64,000 bases of DNA, from the NCBI GenBank assembly GCA_900016865.1, contig FIZI01000006.1, positions 101,224 to 165,223 on the forward strand. The letters are read 5' to 3'. Position numbers and translations under genes: made by a program. The notes under the pieces are model-generated. The model did not search any database. It was not told the origin of the DNA and saw nothing but the letters and a program-made list of their open reading frames with translations. Shown one piece after another: positions 34,425-42,329 of this stretch (position 1 is the first letter of the stretch; every line of letters starts with the position of its first letter). Source of the stretch: an uncultured Clostridia bacterium (GTDB taxonomy: Bacteria > Bacillota > DTU014).

Positions 34425-35981
34425 GTGAAACGTGCTGTAGATGCGGCTCCTCATGACTACGAGGTAGTCAGGCGCCAGATCGGCCGCGAACCAAGAGGTA
34501 TGATCGGAGTGTCTAGGCGTTGCAGATTCGGATGTCCACAAGTGGTTGTCACAGAGCCGCTGTACTACTCGGATCCATCCAGCACTCCCCTGCTTTTTCC
34601 GACAACCTATTGGCTCTCCTGCCCTCATCTCTGCAGGTCTGTCAGCACACTTGAGAGCAGGGCGTTGATAGGGGCCTTCCGAAAACGAGTGCAGGCCGAT
34701 CCTGATTTCGCGGCCAGGCTCAAGGCTCGCCATGAGCAGTATGCCAAAGACAGGGTTTCGATGGTGGACGCAAACGAACTGGAGCGCCTAGAAGCGTCCC
34801 ATCCAAATATCCACGGGCGTCTAGTGAAGCTGGGCATCGGCGGCATTGAGGATTTTCGCGGTGTCAAGTGCCTTCATTTGCACCTCGCTGACTATCTCTC
34901 CGGTGGGAACAACCCTGTAGGTGAGGAGGTCAGCCTTATCTTGGCGAAAGAAGGCACTCCACTTGAGTGCGAGACAGGGCTGTGCGCTCCGTGCGGAGCG
35001 AATGTGGCTGTCATCAATGTCGGAAGCAATTCTGTCAAGCTGCTGATAGCACAGGCAGGCAGATCCACGAAGGGCGATGGCTGCCTAAAAGAGGTGCTTA
35101 AGCGCGTCATCGTTACCAGACTCGCAGAGGGCATGATAGGAGGTAATGAGGGACAGAGGTCAGAGTGCAGACTCAAGAAGGAGGCAATATCGAGAGCGGC
35201 TGAAGCGGTTGAGAAGCTAGTTGCCAAAGCCCAAGAGCACAAACCTTCGACGCTCACGGTGTTCGGCACTGCCGCAGTGCGGCAGGCAGAAAACAGAAGC
35301 GAACTAATCGCCGCTATTCGAGACCGTACAGGAGTCGAGCTCTCTGTCATCGACGAGCAAGAGGAAGCCGAGTTGTCTTATCGTGCGGCTGTAACGGTAT
35401 TGCAGCACCTTCCAGATACGCACTTTGCCTTGGTAGCAGACATCGGCGGTGGAAGTACGGAGATCACCCTGGGCCGTGGCAGGACCGTAGTTAAGTCTGT
35501 CAGCGTTGAGCTCGGAGCGCTTACCGCGCTGCCGCTTGCAGGCGTTGAACTCGACGATGCGGGCAGGCTGCCGCCTGCACTTCTGTCTGAGCTCAGACAG
35601 CGGACTACCCGAGCTTTCGACGTGTCTGCCGGCGATCTGCTGACGAAGACGCCTGAGATCGCAGTGGCCGGCGGGAGTGTTACTGCACTGGCGGCTCTCA
35701 TGTTGGGGTTGGACAGGATGGATCCGGGAGCGGCTCACGGGTTTAGGATCACATACGACAGCGCGGTTGCACTATTGGATGACTTATGCGCGCGCAGCAG
35801 GCACGAGAGGCTTGAGATGCGCGGCATGTTGGAACCTGAGCGGGTTGATAGCATTGTAGCAGGCTGCGCCATTTTGGTATCCCTCATGGACATAGCTCGT
35901 GCAGGCCATATTGTGGTCAGCGAGTACGGTGTATTGGAGGGAATGGCGTACCTGGAGCTCACTTGCAGCTCGAGGCTATGA
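34425..35981 (+). CDS. ppx: DUF501 - exopolyphosphatase (Ppx/GppA) fusion
   Basis: A ~518-residue protein made of two units. Residues ~1-185 match DUF501 (CRFGCPQVVVTEP, PTTYWLSCPHL, STLESRALIG, GIGGIEDFRGVKCLHLHLADYLSGG, NPVG), a family of unknown function. Residues ~195-518 are a Ppx/GppA phosphatase of the ASKHA fold: VINVGSNSVKLLIA, FGTAAVRQAENRSE, EEAELSYRAA, VADIGGGSTEITLG and VAGGSVTALAAL. Ppx/GppA degrade polyphosphate or convert pppGpp to ppGpp. In actinobacteria the DUF501 and ppx genes lie side by side near a divIC-like gene; here they are joined. GTG 34425 is behind GGAGAGGAGG; ATG 34398 is also in frame. Confidence 0.88.
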   Translation: MKRAVDAAPHDYEVVRRQIGREPRGMIGVSRRCRFGCPQVVVTEPLYYSDPSSTPLLFPTTYWLSCPHLCRSVSTLESRALIGAFRKRVQADPDFAARLKARHEQYAKDRVSMVDANELERLEASHPNIHGRLVKLGIGGIEDFRGVKCLHLHLADYLSGGNNPVGEEVSLILAKEGTPLECETGLCAPCGANVAVINVGSNSVKLLIAQAGRSTKGDGCLKEVLKRVIVTRLAEGMIGGNEGQRSECRLKKEAISRAAEAVEKLVAKAQEHKPSTLTVFGTAAVRQAENRSELIAAIRDRTGVELSVIDEQEEAELSYRAAVTVLQHLPDTHFALVADIGGGSTEITLGRGRTVVKSVSVELGALTALPLAGVELDDAGRLPPALLSELRQRTTRAFDVSAGDLLTKTPEIAVAGGSVTALAALMLGLDRMDPGAAHGFRITYDSAVALLDDLCARSRHERLEMRGMLEPERVDSIVAGCAILVSLMDIARAGHIVVSEYGVLEGMAYLELTCSSRL

Positions 35982-36027
35982 GCGAAAAGAGCGACTCGGA
36001 TTCAGCCTTGACCTGGGCGATGTCTGC

Positions 36028-36056
36028 TTGCGAATTGCCCCCGTGGGTGGTAGAAT
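36028..36056 (+). promoter_or_regulatory. Promoter for tRNA-Leu
   Basis: TTGCGA (36028-36033), a 17-base spacer and TAGAAT (36051-36056), placing the start a few bases before the tRNA at 36073. Confidence 0.7.
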
Positions 36057-36072
36057 TGTTGATAGAAGTCGT

Positions 36073-36160
36073 GCCCGAGTGGCGGAACCGGTAGACGCAA
36101 GGGACTTAAAATCCCTTGAGCAGTTTGCTCGTGTGGGTTCGAGTCCCACCTCGGGTACCA
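36073..36160 (+). tRNA. tRNA-Leu (anticodon TAA)
   Basis: A class II tRNA with a long variable arm (TTGAGCAGTTTGCTCG region). The anticodon stem AGGGA/TCCCT encloses CTTAAAA with anticodon TAA, reading TTA. The acceptor GCCCGAG pairs with CTCGGGT with a terminal G-T. The T arm GTGGGTTCGAGTCCCAC is perfect. CCA is encoded. Confidence 0.96.
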
Positions 36161-36182
36161 TACACATCACCGGGTCCTTGAG

Positions 36183-36200
36183 GTGGCCGTTTACGGCCAC
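36183..36200 (+). terminator. Hairpin after tRNA-Leu
   Basis: GTGGCCG (36183-36189) and CGGCCAC (36194-36200) form a seven-pair stem with a four-base loop, followed by TGTTCGTCT. It is the likely end of the tRNA transcript. Nothing else is seen before recX. Confidence 0.55.
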
Positions 36201-36314
36201 TGTTCGTCTATAGATGTGCAGCAGTCCGAGGAGGCCGTTAGTCATGTGTTTCAGTGTGGTGTTTTACCTCGGATATCTACTGGTTAAACCGAATGCCTCC
36301 TGCCTCGAGTTGAT

Positions 36315-36794
36315 GTGACTATGGCAGCAGGGAATGATCTATCCAGCCTTAGGCATGCCTTGGATCAGGCCTACAGGTACCTATCGATTCGAGCTAGAAG
36401 CATTCTTGAGATAAGGAACTACCTCTCTAGAAAGGGTCATTCAGAGCCTGTCATCGAAGAGGCAATCAAGCGCCTGGAGGATTACGGCTACGTAGACGAC
36501 ATGCAATTCGCAAAGCAGTTCGTAGACTCGAAAGACGGCTGGGGATCTCGTCGCCTGTTATTTGAACTCAGGCGCAAAGGCATTGATCAGGCGATTATCG
36601 ATGAAGTGATGCCCGGCACGTCAGTTGAAATAGAAAGGTGTCGTCGTCTGGCAGTCGCTTACTTGAGGAAGCTAGGGCCTGAGCCGGATCAGGCAGGTCA
36701 AAGACGACTTTGGTCGTATCTCATGCGAAGGGGATTCTCTCGCGAGGCTATCGAGTCTGCGATCAGATGGACGGACGAAAGCCAAGAGAGGTGA
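36315..36794 (+). CDS. recX: Regulatory protein RecX
   Basis: RecX binds RecA filaments and limits recombination. The 159-residue protein has the three-helix repeats of the family, seen in YLSIRARSILEIRNYLSRKGHSEPVIEEAIKRLEDYGYVDDMQFAKQFVDS and RRLLFELRRKGIDQAIIDEVM, then a third repeat at the C terminus. GTG 36315 or ATG 36321 may be the start; neither has a strong ribosome site. No recA is in the window. It is directly followed by the phosphoesterase gene, four bases later. Confidence 0.88.
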   Translation: MTMAAGNDLSSLRHALDQAYRYLSIRARSILEIRNYLSRKGHSEPVIEEAIKRLEDYGYVDDMQFAKQFVDSKDGWGSRRLLFELRRKGIDQAIIDEVMPGTSVEIERCRRLAVAYLRKLGPEPDQAGQRRLWSYLMRRGFSREAIESAIRWTDESQER

Positions 36795-36798
36795 TCCC

Positions 36799-37527
36799 TT
36801 GAGGGTTTTTGCGATTTCGGACTTGCATCTATCCGGGGCTGTTGACAAGCCTATGGATATCTTCGGTGAGGAGTGGGAGAACCACGCTGAGCGGATAGCT
36901 CGCAATTGGGATTTGGAGGTCGGCTCCAGTGACCTTGTTCTCATTCCGGGCGATATCAGCTGGGCTATGACTCTGAATGAGGCCAAGCCTGATCTTTCCT
37001 GGATTGCAGATCGTCCCGGGCTAAAGGTCATGGTAAGAGGCAACCATGACTACTGGTGGTCATCCATCTCAAGGGTGCGTGCGGCGCTCGAGCCTGGTGT
37101 CTATGCACTCCAAAACGATTCGATCGCCTTTGGTCATGTAGTTGTCTGTGGGACAAGAGGGTGGGTGCTTAGGGACAACCCGGACTTCACTGATCACGAC
37201 GAGAAGATCCTTGCCCGAGAGGTTCTACGGCTTCGCATGTCGCTCGATTCGGCTGTTGAAAAGAGGTCCGAGATAGAGCGCACATTCGGGCGGCCTGCTG
37301 TGGTCATCGCGATGCTGCACTACCCTCCTGTTGTTGGTAGCAACGATGAGTCCGAGTTTGCTCGCGTGTTGAGTGAGTATGGAGTGGACCACTGCGTATA
37401 TGGCCATCTTCACGGCGAAGCAACGGCTGTCGGTTTTGAAGGAGTGTTTGAATCAGTGCATTACTGGTTGGTCTCTGCTGATCACCTGAGGTTCAGACCT
37501 GGGTTTTTGTTTGAAGAGCAGGAGTAG
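36799..37527 (+). CDS. Calcineurin-like metallophosphoesterase
   Basis: A 242-residue phosphoesterase. The dimetal site is complete: ISDLHLSG (Asp, His), LIPGDISWA (Asp), RGNHDYWW (Asn, His), MLHYPP and VYGHLHGE (His ligands). Such proteins act on nucleotides, phosphoproteins or lipids; homologues in Clostridia are annotated only as metallophosphoesterases. TTG 36799 follows GAGAGGTGA and gives MRVFAISDLHL. It is tightly linked to recX. No membrane segment or signal peptide is seen. Confidence 0.88.
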   Translation: MRVFAISDLHLSGAVDKPMDIFGEEWENHAERIARNWDLEVGSSDLVLIPGDISWAMTLNEAKPDLSWIADRPGLKVMVRGNHDYWWSSISRVRAALEPGVYALQNDSIAFGHVVVCGTRGWVLRDNPDFTDHDEKILAREVLRLRMSLDSAVEKRSEIERTFGRPAVVIAMLHYPPVVGSNDESEFARVLSEYGVDHCVYGHLHGEATAVGFEGVFESVHYWLVSADHLRFRPGFLFEEQE

Positions 37528-37563
37528 CCTGGCAAGCTCAGCACAGAGGTAGGAGGGCCTGGA

Positions 37564-37863
37564 GTGGAGATTTATCGCAAGCTAAACAAAGGCAAGTGGG
37601 AACGACCAAGTGACAAGATGGCTGTATACACAGAGATAGAAAAGGGAAAGACGTGGGGAATACGAGTCACCTTGATCGATGACTACGCTCGCGTCGAGGC
37701 GATCAACGGCCCCAAGTGCGTCTGGTACAATGCGCCTCCAGAGCTCTCTGCAGAGGTGAGGCCTCCTAGCATCCTGGAGCGGATTCGCGGCATAACGTTT
37801 GCTGACAAACTTTTCGCAGAAGTGGAGCAGAAGCGAGAGGTCGCTCGTAGGAAAAGCCTGTAA
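37564..37863 (+). CDS. Small hypothetical protein
   Basis: A 99-residue protein I do not recognise. A strong GGTAGGAGGG precedes GTG 37564 and the codon use is like its neighbours, so it is probably real. The first two thirds look like beta strands (MAVYTEIEKGKTWGIRVTLIDDYARVEAI), the rest a charged helix (FADKLFAEVEQKREVARRK). No cysteines apart from one, no membrane segment. It is 36 bases after the phosphoesterase gene, likely in one unit. Confidence 0.7.
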   Translation: MEIYRKLNKGKWERPSDKMAVYTEIEKGKTWGIRVTLIDDYARVEAINGPKCVWYNAPPELSAEVRPPSILERIRGITFADKLFAEVEQKREVARRKSL

Positions 37864-37943
37864 AGCGCCTCGTGTCTAGAGATATAGAGATGCTGGGCCG
37901 TGCCTACGCTGGCCGGAAGGAATGATTCCGAGTCAATTTTCTC

Positions 37944-37972
37944 TTGCCCAGCGAGCAATTCACGGGTATAAT
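37944..37972 (+). promoter_or_regulatory. Sigma-A type promoter
   Basis: TTGCCC (37944-37949), a 17-base spacer and TATAAT (37967-37972). It starts a ~400-base transcription unit that ends at the strong terminator at 38349-38378. Confidence 0.75.
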
Positions 37973-38044
37973 GCAGTCGAGGTCAATGTTTGGCCGTGTT
38001 TTCATTCATTGATTTATACTGGATTGAGAGAGGAGGTGGGCCAC

Positions 38045-38323
38045 GTGGAGAGGCGCCGCATTATCACACACATTCGGACAATAGGCATGGCGGATAGCTT
38101 TGGACTGGCGTATCGCAGTTTTACGCGCCTTCTTGCCCGCTGCGCCGCGAGTGTGATTGTGCTACTGGGACTTAGGTCTAGTCGCGTTATTGCCACATCC
38201 AATGTGTCTCTGAGTGCTTCGGACTTGTACAGCGGGCGCGGTCTGTCTGTTGCAGATCGGACCGATAACTCTCATAGCGTTGGCCTACTTCCGGTGGTTC
38301 TCGTGCTCAATCAAGGTGGATGA
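38045..38323 (+). CDS. Orphan small protein in its own transcription unit
   Basis: I do not recognise it. A perfect AGGAGGTG (38031-38038) lies six bases before GTG 38045, which opens a 92-residue frame starting MERRRIITHIRTIGMADS. The sequence has a modest hydrophobic stretch (LLARCAASVIVLLGL, ~29-43) and a Ser-rich second half ending in LLPVVLVLNQGG. A consensus-like promoter precedes it and a strong terminator follows, so the unit is complete. The strength of the ribosome site argues for translation, but the amino acid pattern is not typical of a conserved protein. It may instead be a structured RNA with a short reading frame. Confidence 0.45.
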   Translation: MERRRIITHIRTIGMADSFGLAYRSFTRLLARCAASVIVLLGLRSSRVIATSNVSLSASDLYSGRGLSVADRTDNSHSVGLLPVVLVLNQGG

Positions 38324-38348
38324 CATCTGTTAAGAGCAGCCGTATCAA

Positions 38349-38378
38349 GCCCACCGGATTACACCGGTGGGCTTTTTT
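38349..38378 (+). terminator. Strong intrinsic terminator
   Basis: GCCCACCGG (38349-38357) and CCGGTGGGC (38364-38372) form a nine-pair stem with a six-base loop, followed by six T residues. It ends the unit starting at 37967. Confidence 0.93.
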
Positions 38379-38426
38379 GAGGCCAACGCTCGCACCCAAG
38401 ACTTCGGAAAGGGGTACGTTGGCTTC

Positions 38427-38705
38427 ATGTATAAGAACGCAATGGACATCCTGCCAAAAAGCTTACTGGAGCAGGTCCAGAAGTATGTCCAAGGGCAAGA
38501 GATATACATACCAAAGCGATCCCAGACGCGGCTCAGATGGGGAGAGGCGAACGGCACACGCAAACAGCTTGATATGCGCAATCGAGCAATAGTGTCGAGG
38601 TACATGCGGGGAGAGAGCATAGAATCACTGATGGAGGAGTTCCACCTGAGCTACGACAGCATTCGCAAGATCGTCCGAAAGGGCAAGAAAGAACTGTTCA
38701 GATAG
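38427..38705 (+). CDS. CD3324-family helix-turn-helix protein
   Basis: A 92-residue protein resembling the CD3324 family of Clostridia. It opens MYKNAMDILPKSLLEQVQKY, has YVQGQEIYIPKRSQTRLRWGEANGTRKQL, and ends with a helix-turn-helix like segment (IVSRYMRGESIESLMEEFHLSYDSIRKIVRK). The family is presumed DNA-binding; targets are unknown. ATG 38427 is preceded by AAAGGGG; the frame is open to 38367 inside the preceding terminator region. It lies directly after the terminator at 38349-38378, so it needs readthrough or its own promoter. Confidence 0.78.
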   Translation: MYKNAMDILPKSLLEQVQKYVQGQEIYIPKRSQTRLRWGEANGTRKQLDMRNRAIVSRYMRGESIESLMEEFHLSYDSIRKIVRKGKKELFR

Positions 38706-38715
38706 ATTTTCGGCC

Positions 38716-38743
38716 GTTTCTGCGTCCAGAAACCGTGTATAAT
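38716..38743 (+). promoter_or_regulatory. Promoter with an overlapping palindrome
   Basis: A TATAAT at 38738-38743 is preceded by the palindrome GTTTCTG (38716-38722) and CAGAAAC (38727-38733) with a CGTC centre, covering the -35 and spacer. The -35 hexamer itself is poor. The palindrome could be a repressor or activator site. Confidence 0.5.
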
Positions 38744-38793
38744 AGGCGTGGGAGAAGGCTCTATACTAGCTCCCAAGAGGGAGGTGGTTGACT

Positions 38794-38823
38794 ATGATCA
38801 ACCAGAGGTGGTGGGAGGCCTAG
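38794..38823 (+). CDS. Nine-residue leader peptide with tandem Trp codons
   Basis: ATG 38794 to TAG 38821-38823 encodes MINQRWWEA, with two adjacent TGG codons. GAGGGAGGTGG (38777-38787) is a very strong ribosome site at ideal spacing, far better than expected by chance. Just after the stop come hairpins (GGAGGC/GCCTCC at ~38814-38829, TGAGAGC/GCTTCTCA at ~38830-38847) and then the stable stem at 38857-38886. This is the layout of an attenuation leader that senses charged tRNA-Trp. No trp gene is in the window. Confidence 0.55.
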   Translation: MINQRWWEA

Positions 38824-38856
38824 CCTCCTTGAGAGCCAGGCTTCTCATGTCTGGGA

Positions 38857-38895
38857 CTGCGGGCGCCGTGCCTTCGGCGCCCGCAGTTGTCTTTG
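38857..38895 (+). terminator. Terminator after the Trp-Trp leader peptide
   Basis: CTGCGGGCGCC (38857-38867) and GGCGCCCGCAG (38876-38886) form an 11-pair stem with an eight-base loop, followed by TTGTCTTTG. It would end a transcript of ~145 bases. The stretch from 38896 to 39015 shows nothing I can support. Confidence 0.7.
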
Positions 38896-39015
38896 ATCCG
38901 TGCATTTTCAGGGGCTGCTTGGTGGTTGTCACAGGTTCTGGCCATACATGTTTATGTTTTGTCTTAGACATTGTGTAGCCGTTGTTGTGCCATGACGAGT
39001 CTGCATAGATCTACG

Positions 39016-39044
39016 TTGACTGAGGTGCTTTGATACTGTATAAT
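39016..39044 (+). promoter_or_regulatory. Sigma-A promoter for pflB-pflA
   Basis: TTGACT (39016-39021), a 17-base spacer and TATAAT (39039-39044). Transcription would start near 39051, leaving a ~158-base leader before pflB. Confidence 0.85.
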
Positions 39045-39068
39045 CATGTTGAAGGGAAATCAATAGAG

Positions 39069-39166
39069 GGCCGTGCGACTGGCGGTTTGAGTGGAATTGA
39101 CCACGAGGGAGCACGGTCAGGATGCTTGATCGCCGACCGCCTGGGCAGCCTTGTCCAGGCGGTTTT
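39069..39166 (+). promoter_or_regulatory. Structured pflB leader, possible attenuator
   Basis: GGCCGTGC (39069-39076) pairs with GCACGGTC (39111-39118). Downstream ACCGCCTGG (39136-39144) pairs with CCAGGCGGT (39155-39163) and is followed by TTTTG, a terminator-like stem before the start codon. GGCGGT at 39081-39086 could pair with ACCGCC at 39136-39141 instead, which would prevent the terminator. Confidence 0.5.
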
Positions 39167-39208
39167 GCATACCCCTGGCAGGGCGTGTTTTCGACTGGAG
39201 GGGTAGGT

Positions 39209-41521
39209 ATGCGCGATTTTGAGTATCCACAGTGGGACTCGTTCTCCAAAGGGCCGTGGTGTGCAGCTATTGATGTCAGGGACTTCATAGTCCGCAACTA
39301 CACACCATACACAGGCGACGAGTCCTTTCTTGTTGGCCCGACGAGCAGAACCAGACAGCTGTGGCATAGGTGCATGGAGCTATTGGACCAGGAGCGTAGT
39401 GCGGGCGGTGTGCTAGACATCGACACCAGCCGTGTGGCTTCTATCACTGCTTTTGACCCAGGTTACATCGATCCGGATAATGAGGTGATCGTTGGTCTAC
39501 AGACTGATGCTCCGCTCAAGAGGATGATAAATCCCTGGGGCGGGTGGAGGATGGTGGAGCAGGCCTGTAGAGCCTATGGCCGCGAAGTTGATCCTCGGGT
39601 AAAGCAGGTATTTACGCGATTTCGCAGGACCCACAATGACGGTGTATACGCAGTCTACACCCAGCAGATGCGGAAAGCCAGGCATAACGGCCTTATCACA
39701 GGTCTCCCAGACGCATACGGAAGAGGAAGGATAATCGGGGACTACAGGCGAGTGGCTCTGTACGGTGTCGATAGGCTCATAGCTGAGAAAAAAGACGACC
39801 TTCGCAGGTATGAGTCGAGCATGAGTGACGATGTCATCCGAATCCGAGAGGAGATACATGACCAGATTGACGCGCTCCACCAATTGAAAGAAATGGCCGA
39901 AACTTATGGCTTTGATATATCGGGGCCAGCAGGTACTGCCAAAGAGGCCGTGCAGTGGCTCTACTTTGCGTACCTGGCGGCAGTAAAGGAGCAAAACGGC
40001 GCTGCGATGTCGCTTGGCCGAAATACCGCTTTTCTCGATATTTACATTGAGCGAGACATAGAGCGCGGCCTATTGGACGAAGCCGGAGCCCAAGAGCTCA
40101 TTGATCAATTGGTCATTAAGCTGAGAATGGTTCGCCATCTCAGGACTCCTGAGTATAACGAACTGTTTGCGGGCGATCCAACCTGGATTACAGAAGCCAT
40201 CGGCGGTATGTGCCTTGACGGGCGCCCAATGGTTACAAAGACATCGTACAGGTTTCTTCACACGCTTAGAACACTCGGGCCGTCTCCTGAGCCAAACCTG
40301 ACTGTGTTGTGGTCGACGCAGCTTCCGGAGAACTTCAAGCAGTACTGCTGTTCTTTGTCAGTGGAGACGTCGGCAGTACAATACGAGAACGATGACCTAA
40401 TGCGGCCTTTGTATGGAGATGATTACTCGATCTCCTGCTGTGTCTCAGCAATGAAGACCGGCAAGCAGATGCAGTACTTCGGAGCGAGAGTCAACTTGCC
40501 GAAAGCACTGCTCCTGTCTATCAACGGCGGCAGAGATGAGATGACAGGAGATATGCTGATTCCTTCAGTGCCTCCGCTGCCTGATGGCCCATTGGACTAC
40601 TCTGAAGTCATGGAACGGTTCAAGTTGGTTCTAGGAGAGCTGTGCACTCTATACGTAAACACCATGAATTGCATTCACTACATGCACGACAAGTATCACT
40701 ACGAGAAGCTGCAAATGGCTCTCCATGACACCGATGTAGAGCGGCTCATGGCTTTTGGCGTAGCCGGCTTGTCTGTGGTGGTGGACTCGTTGAGCGCCAT
40801 AAAGCACGGGATGGTTCATGTCCGGAGAGATGACCGAGGGTTGGCTGTAGACTTCACAAACGAGGCCTCCTTCCCTTGCTTCGGCAACGGAGACGACAGA
40901 GTTGACTCAATAGCAGTAGAGGTCCTGGAGCTGTTCCTGTCGGCTTTGAGGAAGAACCGGATTTACAGAAACGCAGTTCCTACGGTCTCGGTCTTGACTA
41001 TTACCTCCAACGTCGTCTATGGCAAGAAGACTGGCTCAACCCCTGACGGAAGGAAGGAAGGTGAACCGTTCGCTCCGGGAGCAAACCCGATGCACGGCCG
41101 TGAAGTCAGCGGAGCGTTGATGTCTATGCTTTCACTGACCAGGCTTCCGTATCGAACCTGCCGTGACGGGATTTCTTACACCTTTTCGATTGCACCTTCT
41201 GGATTGGGAGAGACGGCAGAGGACCGGGTCAGCAATCTTTCCAGGATTCTGGATGGGTACATGGAGAACGGTGGACACCACGTGAACGTCAATGTCATTG
41301 ATCGCGAGACGCTGATCGATGCGATGGAACATCCCGAGAGATATCCGGGGCTGACTATTCGCGTCTCCGGATATGCGGTTGCCTTTACCAAGCTTACAAG
41401 AGAGCAGCAGCTCGAGGTGATTCAGAGGACCTATCACCAGGACCTTGACCGATATACGGATCAGCCAAGTAGGCGCAGAGAAGCCGGCCGACCCGCTGAT
41501 TTGGTAGCCGTGGCCTGGTAA
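39209..41521 (+). CDS. pflB: Pyruvate formate-lyase
   Basis: A glycyl radical enzyme that cleaves pyruvate with CoA to acetyl-CoA and formate without oxygen. The 770-residue protein has the PFL domain with the paired active-site cysteines Cys410-Cys411 in SISCCVSAM, and the C-terminal glycyl radical motif RVSGYAVAF with Gly721. The double cysteine separates true PFL from diol dehydratases and choline lyase, which have one at this place. ATG 39209 follows GGAGGGGTAGGT; an in-frame ATG at 39122 lies within the leader structure. pflA is 14 bases downstream. Length and motifs are complete. Confidence 0.95.
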   Translation: MRDFEYPQWDSFSKGPWCAAIDVRDFIVRNYTPYTGDESFLVGPTSRTRQLWHRCMELLDQERSAGGVLDIDTSRVASITAFDPGYIDPDNEVIVGLQTDAPLKRMINPWGGWRMVEQACRAYGREVDPRVKQVFTRFRRTHNDGVYAVYTQQMRKARHNGLITGLPDAYGRGRIIGDYRRVALYGVDRLIAEKKDDLRRYESSMSDDVIRIREEIHDQIDALHQLKEMAETYGFDISGPAGTAKEAVQWLYFAYLAAVKEQNGAAMSLGRNTAFLDIYIERDIERGLLDEAGAQELIDQLVIKLRMVRHLRTPEYNELFAGDPTWITEAIGGMCLDGRPMVTKTSYRFLHTLRTLGPSPEPNLTVLWSTQLPENFKQYCCSLSVETSAVQYENDDLMRPLYGDDYSISCCVSAMKTGKQMQYFGARVNLPKALLLSINGGRDEMTGDMLIPSVPPLPDGPLDYSEVMERFKLVLGELCTLYVNTMNCIHYMHDKYHYEKLQMALHDTDVERLMAFGVAGLSVVVDSLSAIKHGMVHVRRDDRGLAVDFTNEASFPCFGNGDDRVDSIAVEVLELFLSALRKNRIYRNAVPTVSVLTITSNVVYGKKTGSTPDGRKEGEPFAPGANPMHGREVSGALMSMLSLTRLPYRTCRDGISYTFSIAPSGLGETAEDRVSNLSRILDGYMENGGHHVNVNVIDRETLIDAMEHPERYPGLTIRVSGYAVAFTKLTREQQLEVIQRTYHQDLDRYTDQPSRRREAGRPADLVAVAW

Positions 41522-41535
41522 TCGGGGGTGATCGC

Positions 41536-42312
41536 ATGCAGGTGACCAGCAGACATGGATTGCAGGTGAATTCGATTGAATCCATGAGTGTCGTCGACGG
41601 CCCCGGGATGCGGTTTGTCGTATTTGCTCAGGGATGCCCTCTGAGGTGCAAGTTCTGTCACAATCCGGAGACTTGGGGCCTGCACGGGGGGTCGTTCGTT
41701 GGGTATGACGACCTATTGAACAAGCTCGACCAGTGCAGGAGATTTATTCCACAGCTGGGCCTTACCATAAGCGGAGGCGAACCGCTTATGCAGGCTCGGT
41801 CCTGCCGTGAGCTCCTAATGAAAGCCAAGGAGAGAGGGGTGCACACGGCACTTGATACCTCCGGGTTTGGGGATGAAGACGAGTTCAAGAGCCTGCTCCC
41901 ATTTGTCGATGTGTTGCTCTATGATATCAAGGCTGTTGATTCGGAGCTCCATATCGACATGACCGGGCTGTCGAATACCCAGATCCTCAAAAACCTTGAA
42001 ACTGCGTCAGCGCACGGCAAGAAGCTGTGGATCCGCAGGATTCTTGTTCCAAACGTCAACGACTCGCCGGAGGAAGCCGCGAATCTGGGATCGTTGATCA
42101 GGGATTGTGCTCGCTACGGAAACATTGAGAGAGTTGACGTGAACCCATACCATCGCATGGGCCTTGAGAAGTGGGAACGCCTGGGCGTGGTCTGCCCGTA
42201 CTCCCATGTGAAGCCGCCGACTCAAGCGGCGGTTGAGTCCTTCAGGGGCATGGTGACGGCTGAGGCCGGGCTGCGTCGGTTTGACACCGCTCAACGTGCA
42301 CGCGTATCATAG
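41536..42312 (+). CDS. pflA: Pyruvate formate-lyase activating enzyme
   Basis: A radical SAM enzyme that makes the glycyl radical on PflB. The 258-residue protein has the cluster motif CPLRCKFCHNPETW (C-x3-C-x2-C), GGEPLMQARS for SAM binding, and DIKAVDSELH, the family hallmark. It begins at ATG 41536, 14 bases after pflB, with GGGGGTGAT upstream, and shares its transcript. Length is typical of the short activases with no ferredoxin insertion. Confidence 0.95.
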   Translation: MQVTSRHGLQVNSIESMSVVDGPGMRFVVFAQGCPLRCKFCHNPETWGLHGGSFVGYDDLLNKLDQCRRFIPQLGLTISGGEPLMQARSCRELLMKAKERGVHTALDTSGFGDEDEFKSLLPFVDVLLYDIKAVDSELHIDMTGLSNTQILKNLETASAHGKKLWIRRILVPNVNDSPEEAANLGSLIRDCARYGNIERVDVNPYHRMGLEKWERLGVVCPYSHVKPPTQAAVESFRGMVTAEAGLRRFDTAQRARVS

Positions 42313-42329
42313 ATGCGAGGTGTTTGAAG

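Noticed and set aside
35899-36213. A + strand frame across the end of ppx and tRNA-Leu
   Set aside because: It covers the tRNA promoter and the complete tRNA gene and has no ribosome site.
38748-38978. A 76-codon frame over the Trp-Trp leader region
   Set aside because: It runs through the strong ribosome site, the leader peptide and the terminator in another frame; the nine-residue frame fits the signals far better.
39122-39208. N-terminal extension of pflB from ATG 39122
   Set aside because: The extra 29 residues fall in the terminator-like leader stem, are Pro/Gly-rich without family similarity, and the best ribosome site serves ATG 39209.
38324-39208. A trp operon regulated by the Trp-Trp leader
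   Set aside because: No tryptophan biosynthesis, transport or tRNA synthetase gene is within the window; the next gene is pflB with its own promoter.
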